Shown here one piece after another: positions 32,736 to 41,119 of a stretch of 64,000 nt of DNA. The notes beneath the pieces are model-generated. The model was not told the DNA's origin and did not search any database. It saw nothing but the letters and a program-made list of their open reading frames with translations. Origin of the DNA: Chloroflexota bacterium (GTDB taxonomy: Bacteria; Chloroflexota; Dormibacteria; Dormibacterales; Dormibacteraceae); contig VBHJ01000009.1 of NCBI GenBank assembly GCA_005887685.1, positions 32,079-96,078 on the forward strand, in the 5' to 3' direction. The position numbers and the translations under genes were made by a program. Each line of letters opens with the position of its first letter. Position 1 is the first letter of the stretch.

Positions 32736-33511
32736 GCCCACGCGACCTCCGTGCAGAGATAGTCGAATGCCTGCCCCTCCGGCATGCCGTAGGGGAAGTT
32801 CTTCGGGTCGGCCGGTCCGAGCGCGAAGATCGCCACAGTCACTCCTTTCTGGCTCGCCACGATCACCGCAAAGCGGACTTTGGCGGCCGTTTGCGATGCG
32901 CCGACCAGGTTCGCCGAATAGACCTGGCCGACTCCGTCCTGGTTGCCGATGTGGGCGCCCTTCACGCTCGCGACCAGGGTGACGTCCTGCCACTGCGACG
33001 TCGGCAGATTGGAAACGGTCGATTGGAGGACCTGGTCGGGGTTGCCGCCGCTCGAACCGGTGACCTGGACGAGGCCCATCTTCGTGCCCAGCGTGATGCC
33101 GGAGGCATCTTGCGTGCGCACGGTCCACTGCGAGAAGTAGTTGACCTGGAACTTGTACGCCGAGCTGGTGTATGTCGCCTGCTCGGGCAGCGGGGTGACG
33201 AACTTCGGCGAGCAGTTCACCGTGCAGGTCGAGTGGTTGCCCCCGACGAATTGTGAGAGGGCGAAACCTCCGACGAGGACCGCGACCACGATCAGGATGA
33301 GCACGAGTCCGCCGGCGATCAGCGCCGGCGCAAGCTTGTACTGCCCCGCCGCGGGGTACGTCGCGCGCGGCGCCTGCGGGTAGCCGTAGAACGGTCGCGC
33401 CGCGGCCGCCTGCATCAGCACCGGCGTTCCGCAACGGCCGCAGAAAGTCGCGTTGGGCGGAAGCGGCGCGCCGCACCGCCCGCAGTAGCGCACCGGAGCC
33501 TGCGACGCCAT
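32732..33511 (-). CDS. Zinc-ribbon membrane protein with extracytoplasmic domain
   Basis: ATG 33511 overlaps the previous stop (TGATG), giving 259 residues. The N-terminus is a zinc ribbon (RYCGRCGAPL...ATFCGRCGTPV, two CxxC pairs). A Pro/Tyr/Ala linker and one TM (APALIAGGLVLILIVVAVLVGGFAL) follow. The rest is outside: an NHSTCTVNCSP Cys pair, then a beta-rich domain (YKFQVNYFSQWTV; DVTLVASVKGAHIG) like lipoprotein/DUF sensor domains. No enzyme motif. It closes the overlapping operon with the PrsW-like protein, sedolisin, GNAT and CDF. Its 3' end meets the convergent LysE gene with a four-base overlap. Confidence 0.8.
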   Translation of the reverse strand: MASQAPVRYCGRCGAPLPPNATFCGRCGTPVLMQAAAARPFYGYPQAPRATYPAAGQYKLAPALIAGGLVLILIVVAVLVGGFALSQFVGGNHSTCTVNCSPKFVTPLPEQATYTSSAYKFQVNYFSQWTVRTQDASGITLGTKMGLVQVTGSSGGNPDQVLQSTVSNLPTSQWQDVTLVASVKGAHIGNQDGVGQVYSANLVGASQTAAKVRFAVIVASQKGVTVAIFALGPADPKNFPYGMPEGQAFDYLCTEVAWA

Positions 33512-34701
33512 CACACTCCACCCGCAACTTTCGGGCGGCCCTGCTTCGCCGCCGCCGCTCGGGCCGCGCCGCATGCTGGGCAAAATGCCATCGTCGGCAC
33601 GATGCGATGGCATTCCGGGCATGGCGCATCCGGTCCGATCTCATGCTCGGCGCCCTCGGTCAGAAGTGCTTCGTGGATCACCACGCGTAGGAATAGAAGG
33701 AGCACGGCCGTCACGAGGGCCAGGATCGCCAGATCCAGGATGAGGTCCTGCACCGCGAACGTGAGCATCCCGAGCAGGACCTGGACCCCAAAAGCCACGA
33801 CCAGCGCCGCGAGCACAGACGACCACCAGGGCCGGCCGCTCCGCCGCCGGTCGTAGCGGCGCAGCCAGAGCGCCGCGGTCACGAGGCCGGTGGTGCACGC
33901 GTTGATCAGCATCACGAGCAGTCCCGCACGGGTCAGCCGCGCGGCCCAATCCAGCGTCGAACCGGTGCCGACGAGAGGTCCGGTGAGCAGCGGCCAGAAC
34001 CGCGTCAGTGCGCTGGCCATGGTGAAGCCGAGGGCCGAAGCCGCGCCGAAGCTCAACCCGTCGAGCGGTTCCCGAAAACGCTCGCGGAACAGATAAAGGA
34101 ATAGGGGGCCTGCCAGCATCAGGGTCTGCGCGACCACCGGGATGGCGATTCCGGCCAGCACAAACGCGGTTTCCCGGTCGCCGGTTATCAGCAGTTGGGA
34201 CAGGGTGCCGCCGGCCAGGTTGGTGAAGGCAATTCCAAGAAGAGCTCCGATCACCATCGTCGCGCCGATGACGAGCCACGGCTCGGACTCGTACACCTCG
34301 ACTTCGTAGAGATACATGAGGTAGAGGACGGGCACGACGAGAACCGCCGCCACGGTCGCGAGCGCAAAGAGATGCAGCGCTGCCAGCAGGGCAACGAGTG
34401 CTGCACCCGCGACCAGCGCGAGGCGAAACGAGGCGCCGCGGCGATGAGGCAGGTGCGGCAGGAGCGTGCTGATGATCGCGAGCTGAACCACGCGCTCGTT
34501 GGGCACCGCGGCAAAGGCGTGGCTCCTGCGCCGGCTGTTCATTGTCAGATGTGCGCCGCAGTGGCCGCAGAAATCGCCGGCCGGAACGATCGAACCGCAG
34601 TGCGGACAGGTCACGAGCGGAGGCCGTTCGAGCGGCAGCTCGCCCGTTTCGCCGGCCCGCCGGCCTGCGCTCTTTCTTCGCTCGGGCCCACGCTCCTTCA
34701 T
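33511..34701 (-). CDS. PrsW-like polytopic membrane protein flanked by zinc ribbons, catalytic Glu pair absent
   Basis: ATG 34701 (ATGA overlap with the sedolisin stop) gives 396 residues. The N-terminal zinc ribbon is CPHCGSIVPAGDFCGHCG, and the C-terminal one is CPECHRIVPTMAFCPACG. Between them are about nine TM helices. YLYEVEVYESEPWLVIGATM and PLDGLSFGAASALGF match the PrsW (M82) arrangement. Where PrsW has its Glu-Glu pair, this protein reads IPVVAQTLMLAGPLFLYLF, and the later Glu is also missing (GFTMASALTRFW). It is therefore probably a non-proteolytic PrsW relative. PrsW proteases cleave anti-sigma factors; here a binding or regulatory role is more likely. Family assignment is by pattern only. 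Confidence 0.65.
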   Translation of the reverse strand: MKERGPERRKSAGRRAGETGELPLERPPLVTCPHCGSIVPAGDFCGHCGAHLTMNSRRRSHAFAAVPNERVVQLAIISTLLPHLPHRRGASFRLALVAGAALVALLAALHLFALATVAAVLVVPVLYLMYLYEVEVYESEPWLVIGATMVIGALLGIAFTNLAGGTLSQLLITGDRETAFVLAGIAIPVVAQTLMLAGPLFLYLFRERFREPLDGLSFGAASALGFTMASALTRFWPLLTGPLVGTGSTLDWAARLTRAGLLVMLINACTTGLVTAALWLRRYDRRRSGRPWWSSVLAALVVAFGVQVLLGMLTFAVQDLILDLAILALVTAVLLLFLRVVIHEALLTEGAEHEIGPDAPCPECHRIVPTMAFCPACGAARAAAAKQGRPKVAGGV

Positions 34702-36344
34702 CCGCCGCCCTTGATGTAGCGCGCCCACGCCGCGTCGAGTGCCGATGCATCCATGCTGCCCCAACCCGTGGCGAAGTCCCATCCCGTCCCCGCGTCATAG
34801 AAGAGGTTGTTACCGGACGTCACGTCGTGGAACGGTTTCGGGCTGAGCTTCGAAGAGTTCTCGCCCATCCAGTAAATCGCAGGGTTGGCGAAACCGATCT
34901 CATGCAGGCCCTTGTGCTTCAGGTCCTGGTTGATGAGCGCGGCCGTGGCGGCCCAAAGCGGTGTCGCGGCCGACGTTCCACCCACCTGTTCGTCCTTGCC
35001 GCCGAAGATGATATGGAACCCCGTCAGTGGGTCAGCGTCGGCCGAAACGTCGGGGACCTGGCGCCGTCCGTGGCCGCCCGGCTGGCCCTCGCTCGTCTGG
35101 TAAGCGGGCATAGCATAAAACTCGCTCGCGCCTCCGCCCCCGCCGCTCTGGTCGAGGGGGCTGCCCCACGCGTACTCCTTCAAGTACACCCCCTGTGTGG
35201 ATTCGAAGACGGTGGTGCCGCCGACCGACGTCACCGACGGCAGCGTGGACGGGAAGCTGCTCGCGGCGGGCTGGTCGAGGCCACATGTATAGGCGCCGTT
35301 ATCTCCGCTGGCCACGAAGTGCGACATGCCCAGGGCCACGGCTCGATCCTGGATCGCCGCGTAGTTGTCGCGAGCGCCGCTTGGCGTTTCCGGTTCGCAG
35401 GATCCGAGGCTCTCGGAGATGATCGACCCCAGGTGATCCGTGACCATCTGGTCGAAAGCGCGGTCGCTGTGGCCGAAGTCCGGTGACGAGAAGTAGACGA
35501 CCAGGTTGGCGTTGGGCGCGACCTCGTGGATGATCTCCAGGTCGAGCGCGGTCTCGCCTTGCGCCTTCTCGGGCGTGCCCCAGTTCGCGTCGCGCTTCAC
35601 CGTCAGCACCGACTCGAACGCGGGCAGACCGAACTTCGAAGCGAACTTGTCCAGGTCGTTCATGTTCGGCAGGTCGTCGATCTCGGGCAGCATGATCGTC
35701 TGCCCCGTGCCATCGAGGCCGGCGTCGCGGAGCGGCTTGATGTTGTAGTAGCTCAGCACGTCGACGGGAACCAGGCCGCCCGGGCGAACGGCATAGCCGC
35801 GGTCGCGGTGGTAGTCGTCGAGGCCGCTGACCGCTGCGGCGGCCGCAGCGATCGGCGCCGGGAGATGCGGCTGGTCGAGCGTGGCGTAAAAGGTGGCGCC
35901 GCCCGGCAGGCGGTAGTTCTCGATGTCCACGCCAAGCAGCTGCGAAGCTGACGGTGCGGGCCCGTCCGCCGCGATCAGGCTCGACGGTGGCTGCCACACC
36001 GCACGCAGGCCGGCGGCCCGAAGGAAGGCCACAGCTCGCTCCACGAGGACCGGGTCGGGTCCGAACCTGGCCGCGTATTCGGACGCCGACAATGTCTGGC
36101 CGGATGCGAGCACCGCATCGAGCTGAGCCTGATTGCGGACCTTCAGGCCAAAACTCAGAAAAACAGTCGTGGACGAGTCGGCGGGTCCGAGCGGTGTGGA
36201 CCGGCGGATCGCGTCCGACAGGGTGAGCGGCGGTTTCTGGATCACCTCTCCCACCTGCTGACGAGCGTTGGCGTGGGGGCTGCTGCAGGCCGCCGCCGCC
36301 AGTGCCGCAACCATGACCAACGCGGCTGCGGCGGGAAATTTCAC
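34698..36344 (-). CDS. Sedolisin-family (S53) protease, lipoprotein-like
   Basis: The track start lies within the GNAT; GTG 36344 overlaps the GNAT stop (GTGA) and gives 548 residues. The signal ends in AALAAAAC, a lipobox, so it is likely anchored outside the cell by lipid. A pro-kumamolisin activation domain spans about 40-185 (LKVRNQAQLDAVLASG; PALLVERAV-like helix). The peptidase has GETALDLEIIHEVAP, containing the ExxxD of the Ser-Glu-Asp triad, SLGSCEPE with the oxyanion-region residues, and GGTSAATPLWAA with the nucleophilic Ser. DVTSGNN and WDFATGWGSMD fit the C-terminal calcium site. Sedolisins are active at acid pH. Catalytic residues look complete. Confidence 0.92.
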   Translation of the reverse strand: MKFPAAAALVMVAALAAAACSSPHANARQQVGEVIQKPPLTLSDAIRRSTPLGPADSSTTVFLSFGLKVRNQAQLDAVLASGQTLSASEYAARFGPDPVLVERAVAFLRAAGLRAVWQPPSSLIAADGPAPSASQLLGVDIENYRLPGGATFYATLDQPHLPAPIAAAAAAVSGLDDYHRDRGYAVRPGGLVPVDVLSYYNIKPLRDAGLDGTGQTIMLPEIDDLPNMNDLDKFASKFGLPAFESVLTVKRDANWGTPEKAQGETALDLEIIHEVAPNANLVVYFSSPDFGHSDRAFDQMVTDHLGSIISESLGSCEPETPSGARDNYAAIQDRAVALGMSHFVASGDNGAYTCGLDQPAASSFPSTLPSVTSVGGTTVFESTQGVYLKEYAWGSPLDQSGGGGGASEFYAMPAYQTSEGQPGGHGRRQVPDVSADADPLTGFHIIFGGKDEQVGGTSAATPLWAATAALINQDLKHKGLHEIGFANPAIYWMGENSSKLSPKPFHDVTSGNNLFYDAGTGWDFATGWGSMDASALDAAWARYIKGGG

Positions 36345-37222
36345 AGGAAAGAAGCTTCCCAGACCTCGGCCTCGAACATGACCGCAAAACCCAGCTTTCC
36401 ATACACGTCGTACGCGCGCATCGGGCTGAGTCCGTCGACGTAGAGCGATGCATGGCGCGCCCCCGCGCGGCGCAGGCGGTGCAGCGATTCGGCGACCAAC
36501 CATCCGGCAAGACCTCGCCGCCTGTGCTCGGGCACCGTGCCGACCGAGCTCACCAGACCGACCGGCTGGGGCCGCGAGTCGCCAGGGTATGTCTCGAGCT
36601 CGGCCAGGGTCATCGCCGCGGGTGACCCGCCGGCCGACGTGACGGCCATCAGGCTCAGCTCGGGCAGCTTGCCGGCGAGGATCTCGCCTTCGGCGCGGGG
36701 CTTGAACCGCCAGTGGTCCACGAAAGTCCGGTTGAACATCTCGGACCATCGGCCGGGCGGCACGGACGTCCCGTCAAGCAGCCTGTAACCGGGCACCGTC
36801 GTCGTTTCCGGCAAACCGTCGCTCAGGCTGCGATCCATCCGCCACCACGGGCGCACCACCGTCATCCCGGTTTCGGCGAGGCCGTCGCCCCGGCCCTTTG
36901 CGACCGTCGTCTGGACGATGGTGGCGCCGGCCGCCCGCGCGAACTGCACGCCCCAGCGCGCCATGTCCCGATACCTGTCGCCGTGACCGGCCGCATACAC
37001 GGTCGCGATGACGCCGTCCGGCGAAGGCCTGCTCATCACCAGCGCGGAGCCCGCGATCCGGCCCGACTCCTCGATGACTCGCGACTTCGTTTCCCAATCG
37101 AAACGCGCCAGCACGCGCTGCAACAGGCTTTCGCTCGGCACGATGTCCTGCCGTCCTGCGGTCACCTCGTCGCGCATGAGCTCGATCAGCCCGGAAAGGT
37201 CCGCCTCGCGTCCGGGCCTCAT
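36341..37222 (-). CDS. Tandem-GNAT acetyltransferase (mycothiol-synthase MshD-like layout)
   Basis: A 293-residue protein with two GNAT halves. The first (about 1-130) is degenerate (VIATVYAAGHGDRYRDMARW). The second carries VGTVPEHRRRGLAGWLVAESL, an acetyl-CoA-binding RxxGxA loop, followed by AYDVYGKLGF. The two-domain arrangement resembles MshD and related N-acetyltransferases, but no other mycothiol gene is in the window, so the substrate is open. ATG overlaps the CDF stop (ATGA), and its own stop overlaps the sedolisin GTG, so it is translated within the same operon. Confidence 0.82.
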   Translation of the reverse strand: MRPGREADLSGLIELMRDEVTAGRQDIVPSESLLQRVLARFDWETKSRVIEESGRIAGSALVMSRPSPDGVIATVYAAGHGDRYRDMARWGVQFARAAGATIVQTTVAKGRGDGLAETGMTVVRPWWRMDRSLSDGLPETTTVPGYRLLDGTSVPPGRWSEMFNRTFVDHWRFKPRAEGEILAGKLPELSLMAVTSAGGSPAAMTLAELETYPGDSRPQPVGLVSSVGTVPEHRRRGLAGWLVAESLHRLRRAGARHASLYVDGLSPMRAYDVYGKLGFAVMFEAEVWEASFL

Positions 37223-38592
37223 GCCGTGACGCGTGTCACCACCTCATGAACTTCCGGTACCTCGCGGCGGATCGTCTCTTCGAGCTGGCTCTCGATCTCG
37301 TGCGCGTGCTCGAGGCTGATGTCTCCGGCGACCTCGGCCACGACGTGCGCGTAGATGCGGTTGTGCCGGTCGCTCAGCTCGACGTCGACGCACCGCTTCA
37401 CCTCCGGGTGGGCTTCAACGATCTGGCGCATCCGCGCCGCCAGCTGAGCCCGTCTGGCGGTGACGTCCTCACCTGGTACGACCTCAGGCTCCATGGGTTC
37501 GAGGTGGATGTCAATGCGCGTCACTTCGGGGAGCTCCGCGCGAATCGCGCGCTCGAGCCGGCGGCTGGTGCCTGAGGCTTTGGCCAGTGTCTGGTCGCCT
37601 GGCAGCTTCGCGTGCATCGTGAGGTGAAGCGACCCGTCGGCTTCGCGCTCGACCGTGACGTTGTGAAGATCACGAACGCCGCCGTTTCGCGCGGCCGCGG
37701 CATGGATCCTTTCCACCAGGTCGCCCTGCTGCTCCTGCCCCTGCACCGCGACAGCCAGGTCGAGGCCCGGAAGCACAGATCGCGCCCGCGTCTTCACGTC
37801 GTCGACCAGCGCGCCGGCTGCCTCGACGGAAAGCATGCGACCGGTGGCGATGCTCGCGTCACCGATCATGTTGGGACCGGACCGTCGCACGCGCACCGAC
37901 CGGACCTCGCGCACGCCGTCGACGTCGCGAATCGCGTCTCGCAGCTGCTTCTCGGCGCCGGCCGGAGCTCGGTCGATCAGGATGTCGCCCGAGCGCCACG
38001 CCAGCAGGCCCGCCGCTCGCGCGACGATCGCCGCCACCAGCAGCGCCGCCACCGAGTCGGCCCAGGTCAACCCCATCCGCACTCCGATCAGCCCGGCGAT
38101 CACGCCCAGCGTCGCCAGCACGTCGGACAGGCGGTTCGTCGCGTCGGCGAGCATGGCCTCGCTGGATGCGAGCCGGCCGACCCGGCGCAGGACCCCGGCC
38201 CGTCCGGCCTCGATCAGGAGCGTGGCGATCAGCAGACCGAATGCGTAGCCGGCTGGATTGACGATGGCGCCGCCCTCGGCCAGCCTGCGGATCGCCTCGA
38301 AAGCGATGAACGCGGCGGTGATCAGAAGCAGGATGCCCTCGGCGAACGCGGCCAGGTTTTCGGTCCGGCCGTGGCCGTAGGGATGCTCGGTGTCGGCAGG
38401 CTTGTGGGATGTGCGGACGGCGGCGAGGGTGAATCCGCTGGCCGCGAGGTCCAGGAATGAATGCGCTGCCTCGCTCAGGATGCCGAGGCTCCCGGTGAGC
38501 AGGCCGACCACCAGCTTGGCGACGACCAGCGCCACGCCGATGACGAGGGAGCCGACGGCGACGAGCTCTGGACGCCTCTCCACCCTTCTCAC
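37219..38592 (-). CDS. Cation diffusion facilitator with extended, repeated C-terminal domain
   Basis: A 457-residue metal/proton antiporter; typical CDFs are about 300. TM2 has HSFLDLAASG (HxxxD), with HPYGHGR between TM2 and TM3. TM5 has DATNRLSDVLATLG, so the usual second HxxxD reads NxxxD. After the membrane domain come three cytoplasmic segments of similar pattern (VREVRSVRVRRSGP; VRDLHNVTVEREADG; VKRCVDVELSDRHN), each resembling a CDF C-terminal domain. Metal specificity cannot be called; the H-D-N-D site could favour Mn or Fe over Zn. First gene of the operon that overlaps down to 32732. Confidence 0.85.
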   Translation of the reverse strand: MRRVERRPELVAVGSLVIGVALVVAKLVVGLLTGSLGILSEAAHSFLDLAASGFTLAAVRTSHKPADTEHPYGHGRTENLAAFAEGILLLITAAFIAFEAIRRLAEGGAIVNPAGYAFGLLIATLLIEAGRAGVLRRVGRLASSEAMLADATNRLSDVLATLGVIAGLIGVRMGLTWADSVAALLVAAIVARAAGLLAWRSGDILIDRAPAGAEKQLRDAIRDVDGVREVRSVRVRRSGPNMIGDASIATGRMLSVEAAGALVDDVKTRARSVLPGLDLAVAVQGQEQQGDLVERIHAAAARNGGVRDLHNVTVEREADGSLHLTMHAKLPGDQTLAKASGTSRRLERAIRAELPEVTRIDIHLEPMEPEVVPGEDVTARRAQLAARMRQIVEAHPEVKRCVDVELSDRHNRIYAHVVAEVAGDISLEHAHEIESQLEETIRREVPEVHEVVTRVTA

Positions 38593-38668
38593 GGCTCCAC
38601 TTTAAGCGCACGTTTAGCGGCCGCCAGGACCGTGGTCGCGCTCGCCGAGGAGGGGCGCGGGCCTTCGT

Positions 38669-39673
38669 TTATCTCAGCTTCGAGGCCGACGCAAAAAGCT
38701 GGTCCTCGGTGCCGAGTGCGATGACGAGGTCCCCTTCCTCGAGCCTGGTGCTGGCCGGCGGGTTGGTGAGAACGGTGCCGTCCGGCTTGCGCACCGCCAA
38801 CAGCTTGCCCGCGTCCGGCGCCAGCAGCCCGGCCTCCTCGATCGTCTTGCCTATCGTCTTCGTCGTCGGTGTCACGACCATCTCCTCGACACCGATCCCG
38901 GCTTCCCCGTGATGCAGCGTGTCGAGAAGGTCGACCATCGCCGGCCGGATGGCGAGCTCGGCCATTCGGTGGCCGGCCATCACGTACGGCGAGATGGTGC
39001 GCGTGGCGCCGGCGAGCTCGAGGCGGCGGATGGAGTCAGGCCGACCGGCCCTAGCGACGATGTAGAGGTTGGGGTTGAAGGCGCGGGCCGCCAGCACTAT
39101 GTAGACCGCGCGCTCATCCGAGTCGACAGCCGAGACGAGCCCACGCGCGCGCTCGATGCCGGCTTGCAGCAGCACGTCCTCCTTCGAAGCGTCGCCCTCG
39201 ATGTGGAGTTTGCCCTCGGCGCGAATCCTCTCCAGCGCCTCGTCGGTCTGATCGATCACCACGTAGGGAACTTTGTGGTTCTCGAACTCGGCCACGATCT
39301 GGGTCCCGATGCGGCCGTAGCCGCAGATGATGAAGTGGTCGCGAAGGTGATTGAGATCTCTCTGCAACTGTCGCTCTCTCCGATACCTGCCGAATGCATT
39401 GTCCGCCAGCGTCTCCGCGAAAACACCAAAGCCGTAGAGCATCGTCGCCACGCCGATCACGATCAGACCGGATGTGAAGAGCCTGCCCGCGTTGCCCTGC
39501 GGATGCACTTCCGTGTAGCCGACGGTGCTGATGGTGATGATCACCATGTAAAACGAGTCGAGCAGGTCCCACCCGTTGATCAGCCTGTATCCGATGATCC
39601 CGACGACGATCACGATGCCGAGCAGCACTGCGGCGAGACGAAAACGGCGGAGCGGGTGCTCGAGCCGCGTCAC
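38669..39673 (-). CDS. TrkA-domain (RCK) potassium channel
   Basis: The track ORF runs upstream into fumC. The GTG at 39673, nine bases after the fumC stop, gives 334 residues. TM1 (RLAAVLLGIVIVVGIIGYRLI) precedes the pore loop and selectivity filter TISTVGYTEV and TM2. An RCK/TrkA_N domain follows (FIICGYGRIGTQIVAEF, NAD-type Gly motif; HIEGDASKEDVLLQAGI), then TrkA_C (IGKTIEEAGLLAPDAGKLLAV). Architecture matches MthK/Kch-type K+ channels. AGGA lies right against the GTG, so the exact start is uncertain. Probably co-transcribed with fumC. Confidence 0.9.
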   Translation of the reverse strand: MTRLEHPLRRFRLAAVLLGIVIVVGIIGYRLINGWDLLDSFYMVIITISTVGYTEVHPQGNAGRLFTSGLIVIGVATMLYGFGVFAETLADNAFGRYRRERQLQRDLNHLRDHFIICGYGRIGTQIVAEFENHKVPYVVIDQTDEALERIRAEGKLHIEGDASKEDVLLQAGIERARGLVSAVDSDERAVYIVLAARAFNPNLYIVARAGRPDSIRRLELAGATRTISPYVMAGHRMAELAIRPAMVDLLDTLHHGEAGIGVEEMVVTPTTKTIGKTIEEAGLLAPDAGKLLAVRKPDGTVLTNPPASTRLEEGDLVIALGTEDQLFASASKLR

Positions 39674-39681
39674 TCCTGCAT

Positions 39682-41094
39682 TCAGCCGCCTCCGCCTGGC
39701 CCTTCCAATCCCGGTTTGGTCATCTTGCCCAGGTCGAGCACCTTGTTCAGCTCCTTCTCGCTCACGCCCCGCGCGCGCGCCAGCTGGCGGATGGAGCGCC
39801 CCGTCCGCATCGACTCCTTGGCCAGCTTCGCCGCCTCGTCGTAGCCGATGACCGGGTTCAGCGCCGTTGCCAGCATCGGACTTCGCTCGACCAGCTCGGG
39901 TCCGCGGTCGGTCGCCTGGAGGCCTTCGACGCAGCGCTCGGAGAAATTGCGGGTCGCCGCGGCGAGCAGCGTGATCGATTCGAGAATCGCCTGCGCCGCG
40001 ACCGGCATCATGACGTTGAGCTCGAACAGGCTGCCCGCCTGGCCCGACACCACGACTGTGGCGTCGTTGCCGTAGACGCGCGCGATCACCATCAGCAGCG
40101 ACTCGATGATCACGGGGTTGACCTTGCCGGGCATGATGCTCGAGCCCGGCTGCGTCTCGGGAAGCCGCAGCTCGCCCAGGCCCGCAATCGGACCGGTCCC
40201 CATGAGCCGGATATCGGAGCCGATCTTCCACAGGCTCGTTCCGATCGTCCGCAACGCGCCGTGGGCGGCGACCACGGCATCGATCGTGGCCTGCGCGTGG
40301 AAGTGGTTGGTCGATTCCTTGACCGGGACTCCGCTTGCCTTCGCGAGGCGGGCCGCCGCGATCCGTGCGTACTGCGGGTGAGTGTTGATGCCGGTCCCCA
40401 CCGCCGTCCCTCCGAGGGGCACGCGCGCCAGCTCGTCGACCGCGCCGCCGGCGCGGCGGATCGATTCCTCGACCTGGCCCGCGTAGCCCTTGAATTCCTG
40501 ACCGAGGCGGATCGGCGTCGCGTCCTGGAGGTGTGTGCGGCCGGTCTTGACGACGGGCCAGAATTCTTTGCTTTTCGTTTCGAGCGCACGATGCAGGCGT
40601 TCCAGGGCCGGGATGAGCTCGTCCTGGATGGCCATCGCGGCAGCAAGCTGGATCGCTGTCGGGATGACGTCGTTCGAGGACTGGCCGAGGTTGACGTGAT
40701 CGTTGGGATGGACGAGCTTGGAGCCTCGCTCGCCGCCCATGATCTCGGTGGCGCGGTTGGCGATGACCTCGTTGGCGTTGGTGTTGGTCGAAGTGCCTGA
40801 ACCGGTCTGATAGACGTCAATCGGAAACTGATCGTCGAGCTTTCCATCGATGACTTCCTGCGCCGCGGCCGCGACCGCGCGCGCCCGCCTGCGCGGCAGA
40901 AGGCCCAGCTCGCGATTGGTCTGCGCCGCCGCCCGCTTGACCATCCCGAGGGCGCGGATGAAGCGGCGCGGCATCGGCTGGCCGGAGATGGGAAAGTTGA
41001 CGACCGCGCGCTGGGTCGATGCGCCGTAGTACGCGTCGGCCGGGACCTGCATCTCGCCCATCGAGTCGCGCTCGATGCGAGTGCGCTTCGCCAC
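39682..41094 (-). CDS. fumC: Class II fumarate hydratase
   Basis: A 470-residue cytosolic TCA-cycle enzyme interconverting fumarate and malate. It has GSGTSTNTNANEVIANRA, HPNDHVNLGQSSNDV, KTGRTHLQDATPIRLGQEF and GSSIMPGKVNP, the signature loop with the catalytic Ser. Length and motifs fit FumC rather than aspartase, though the two are close. GTG 41094 is the start. The C-terminus ends in a Gly run (LEGPGGGG) that family members usually lack. The downstream K+ channel gene begins nine bases later. Confidence 0.95.
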   Translation of the reverse strand: MAKRTRIERDSMGEMQVPADAYYGASTQRAVVNFPISGQPMPRRFIRALGMVKRAAAQTNRELGLLPRRRARAVAAAAQEVIDGKLDDQFPIDVYQTGSGTSTNTNANEVIANRATEIMGGERGSKLVHPNDHVNLGQSSNDVIPTAIQLAAAMAIQDELIPALERLHRALETKSKEFWPVVKTGRTHLQDATPIRLGQEFKGYAGQVEESIRRAGGAVDELARVPLGGTAVGTGINTHPQYARIAAARLAKASGVPVKESTNHFHAQATIDAVVAAHGALRTIGTSLWKIGSDIRLMGTGPIAGLGELRLPETQPGSSIMPGKVNPVIIESLLMVIARVYGNDATVVVSGQAGSLFELNVMMPVAAQAILESITLLAAATRNFSERCVEGLQATDRGPELVERSPMLATALNPVIGYDEAAKLAKESMRTGRSIRQLARARGVSEKELNKVLDLGKMTKPGLEGPGGGG

Positions 41095-41119
41095 GCCGTG
41101 ATTCTAGAGTTCCAACTCG

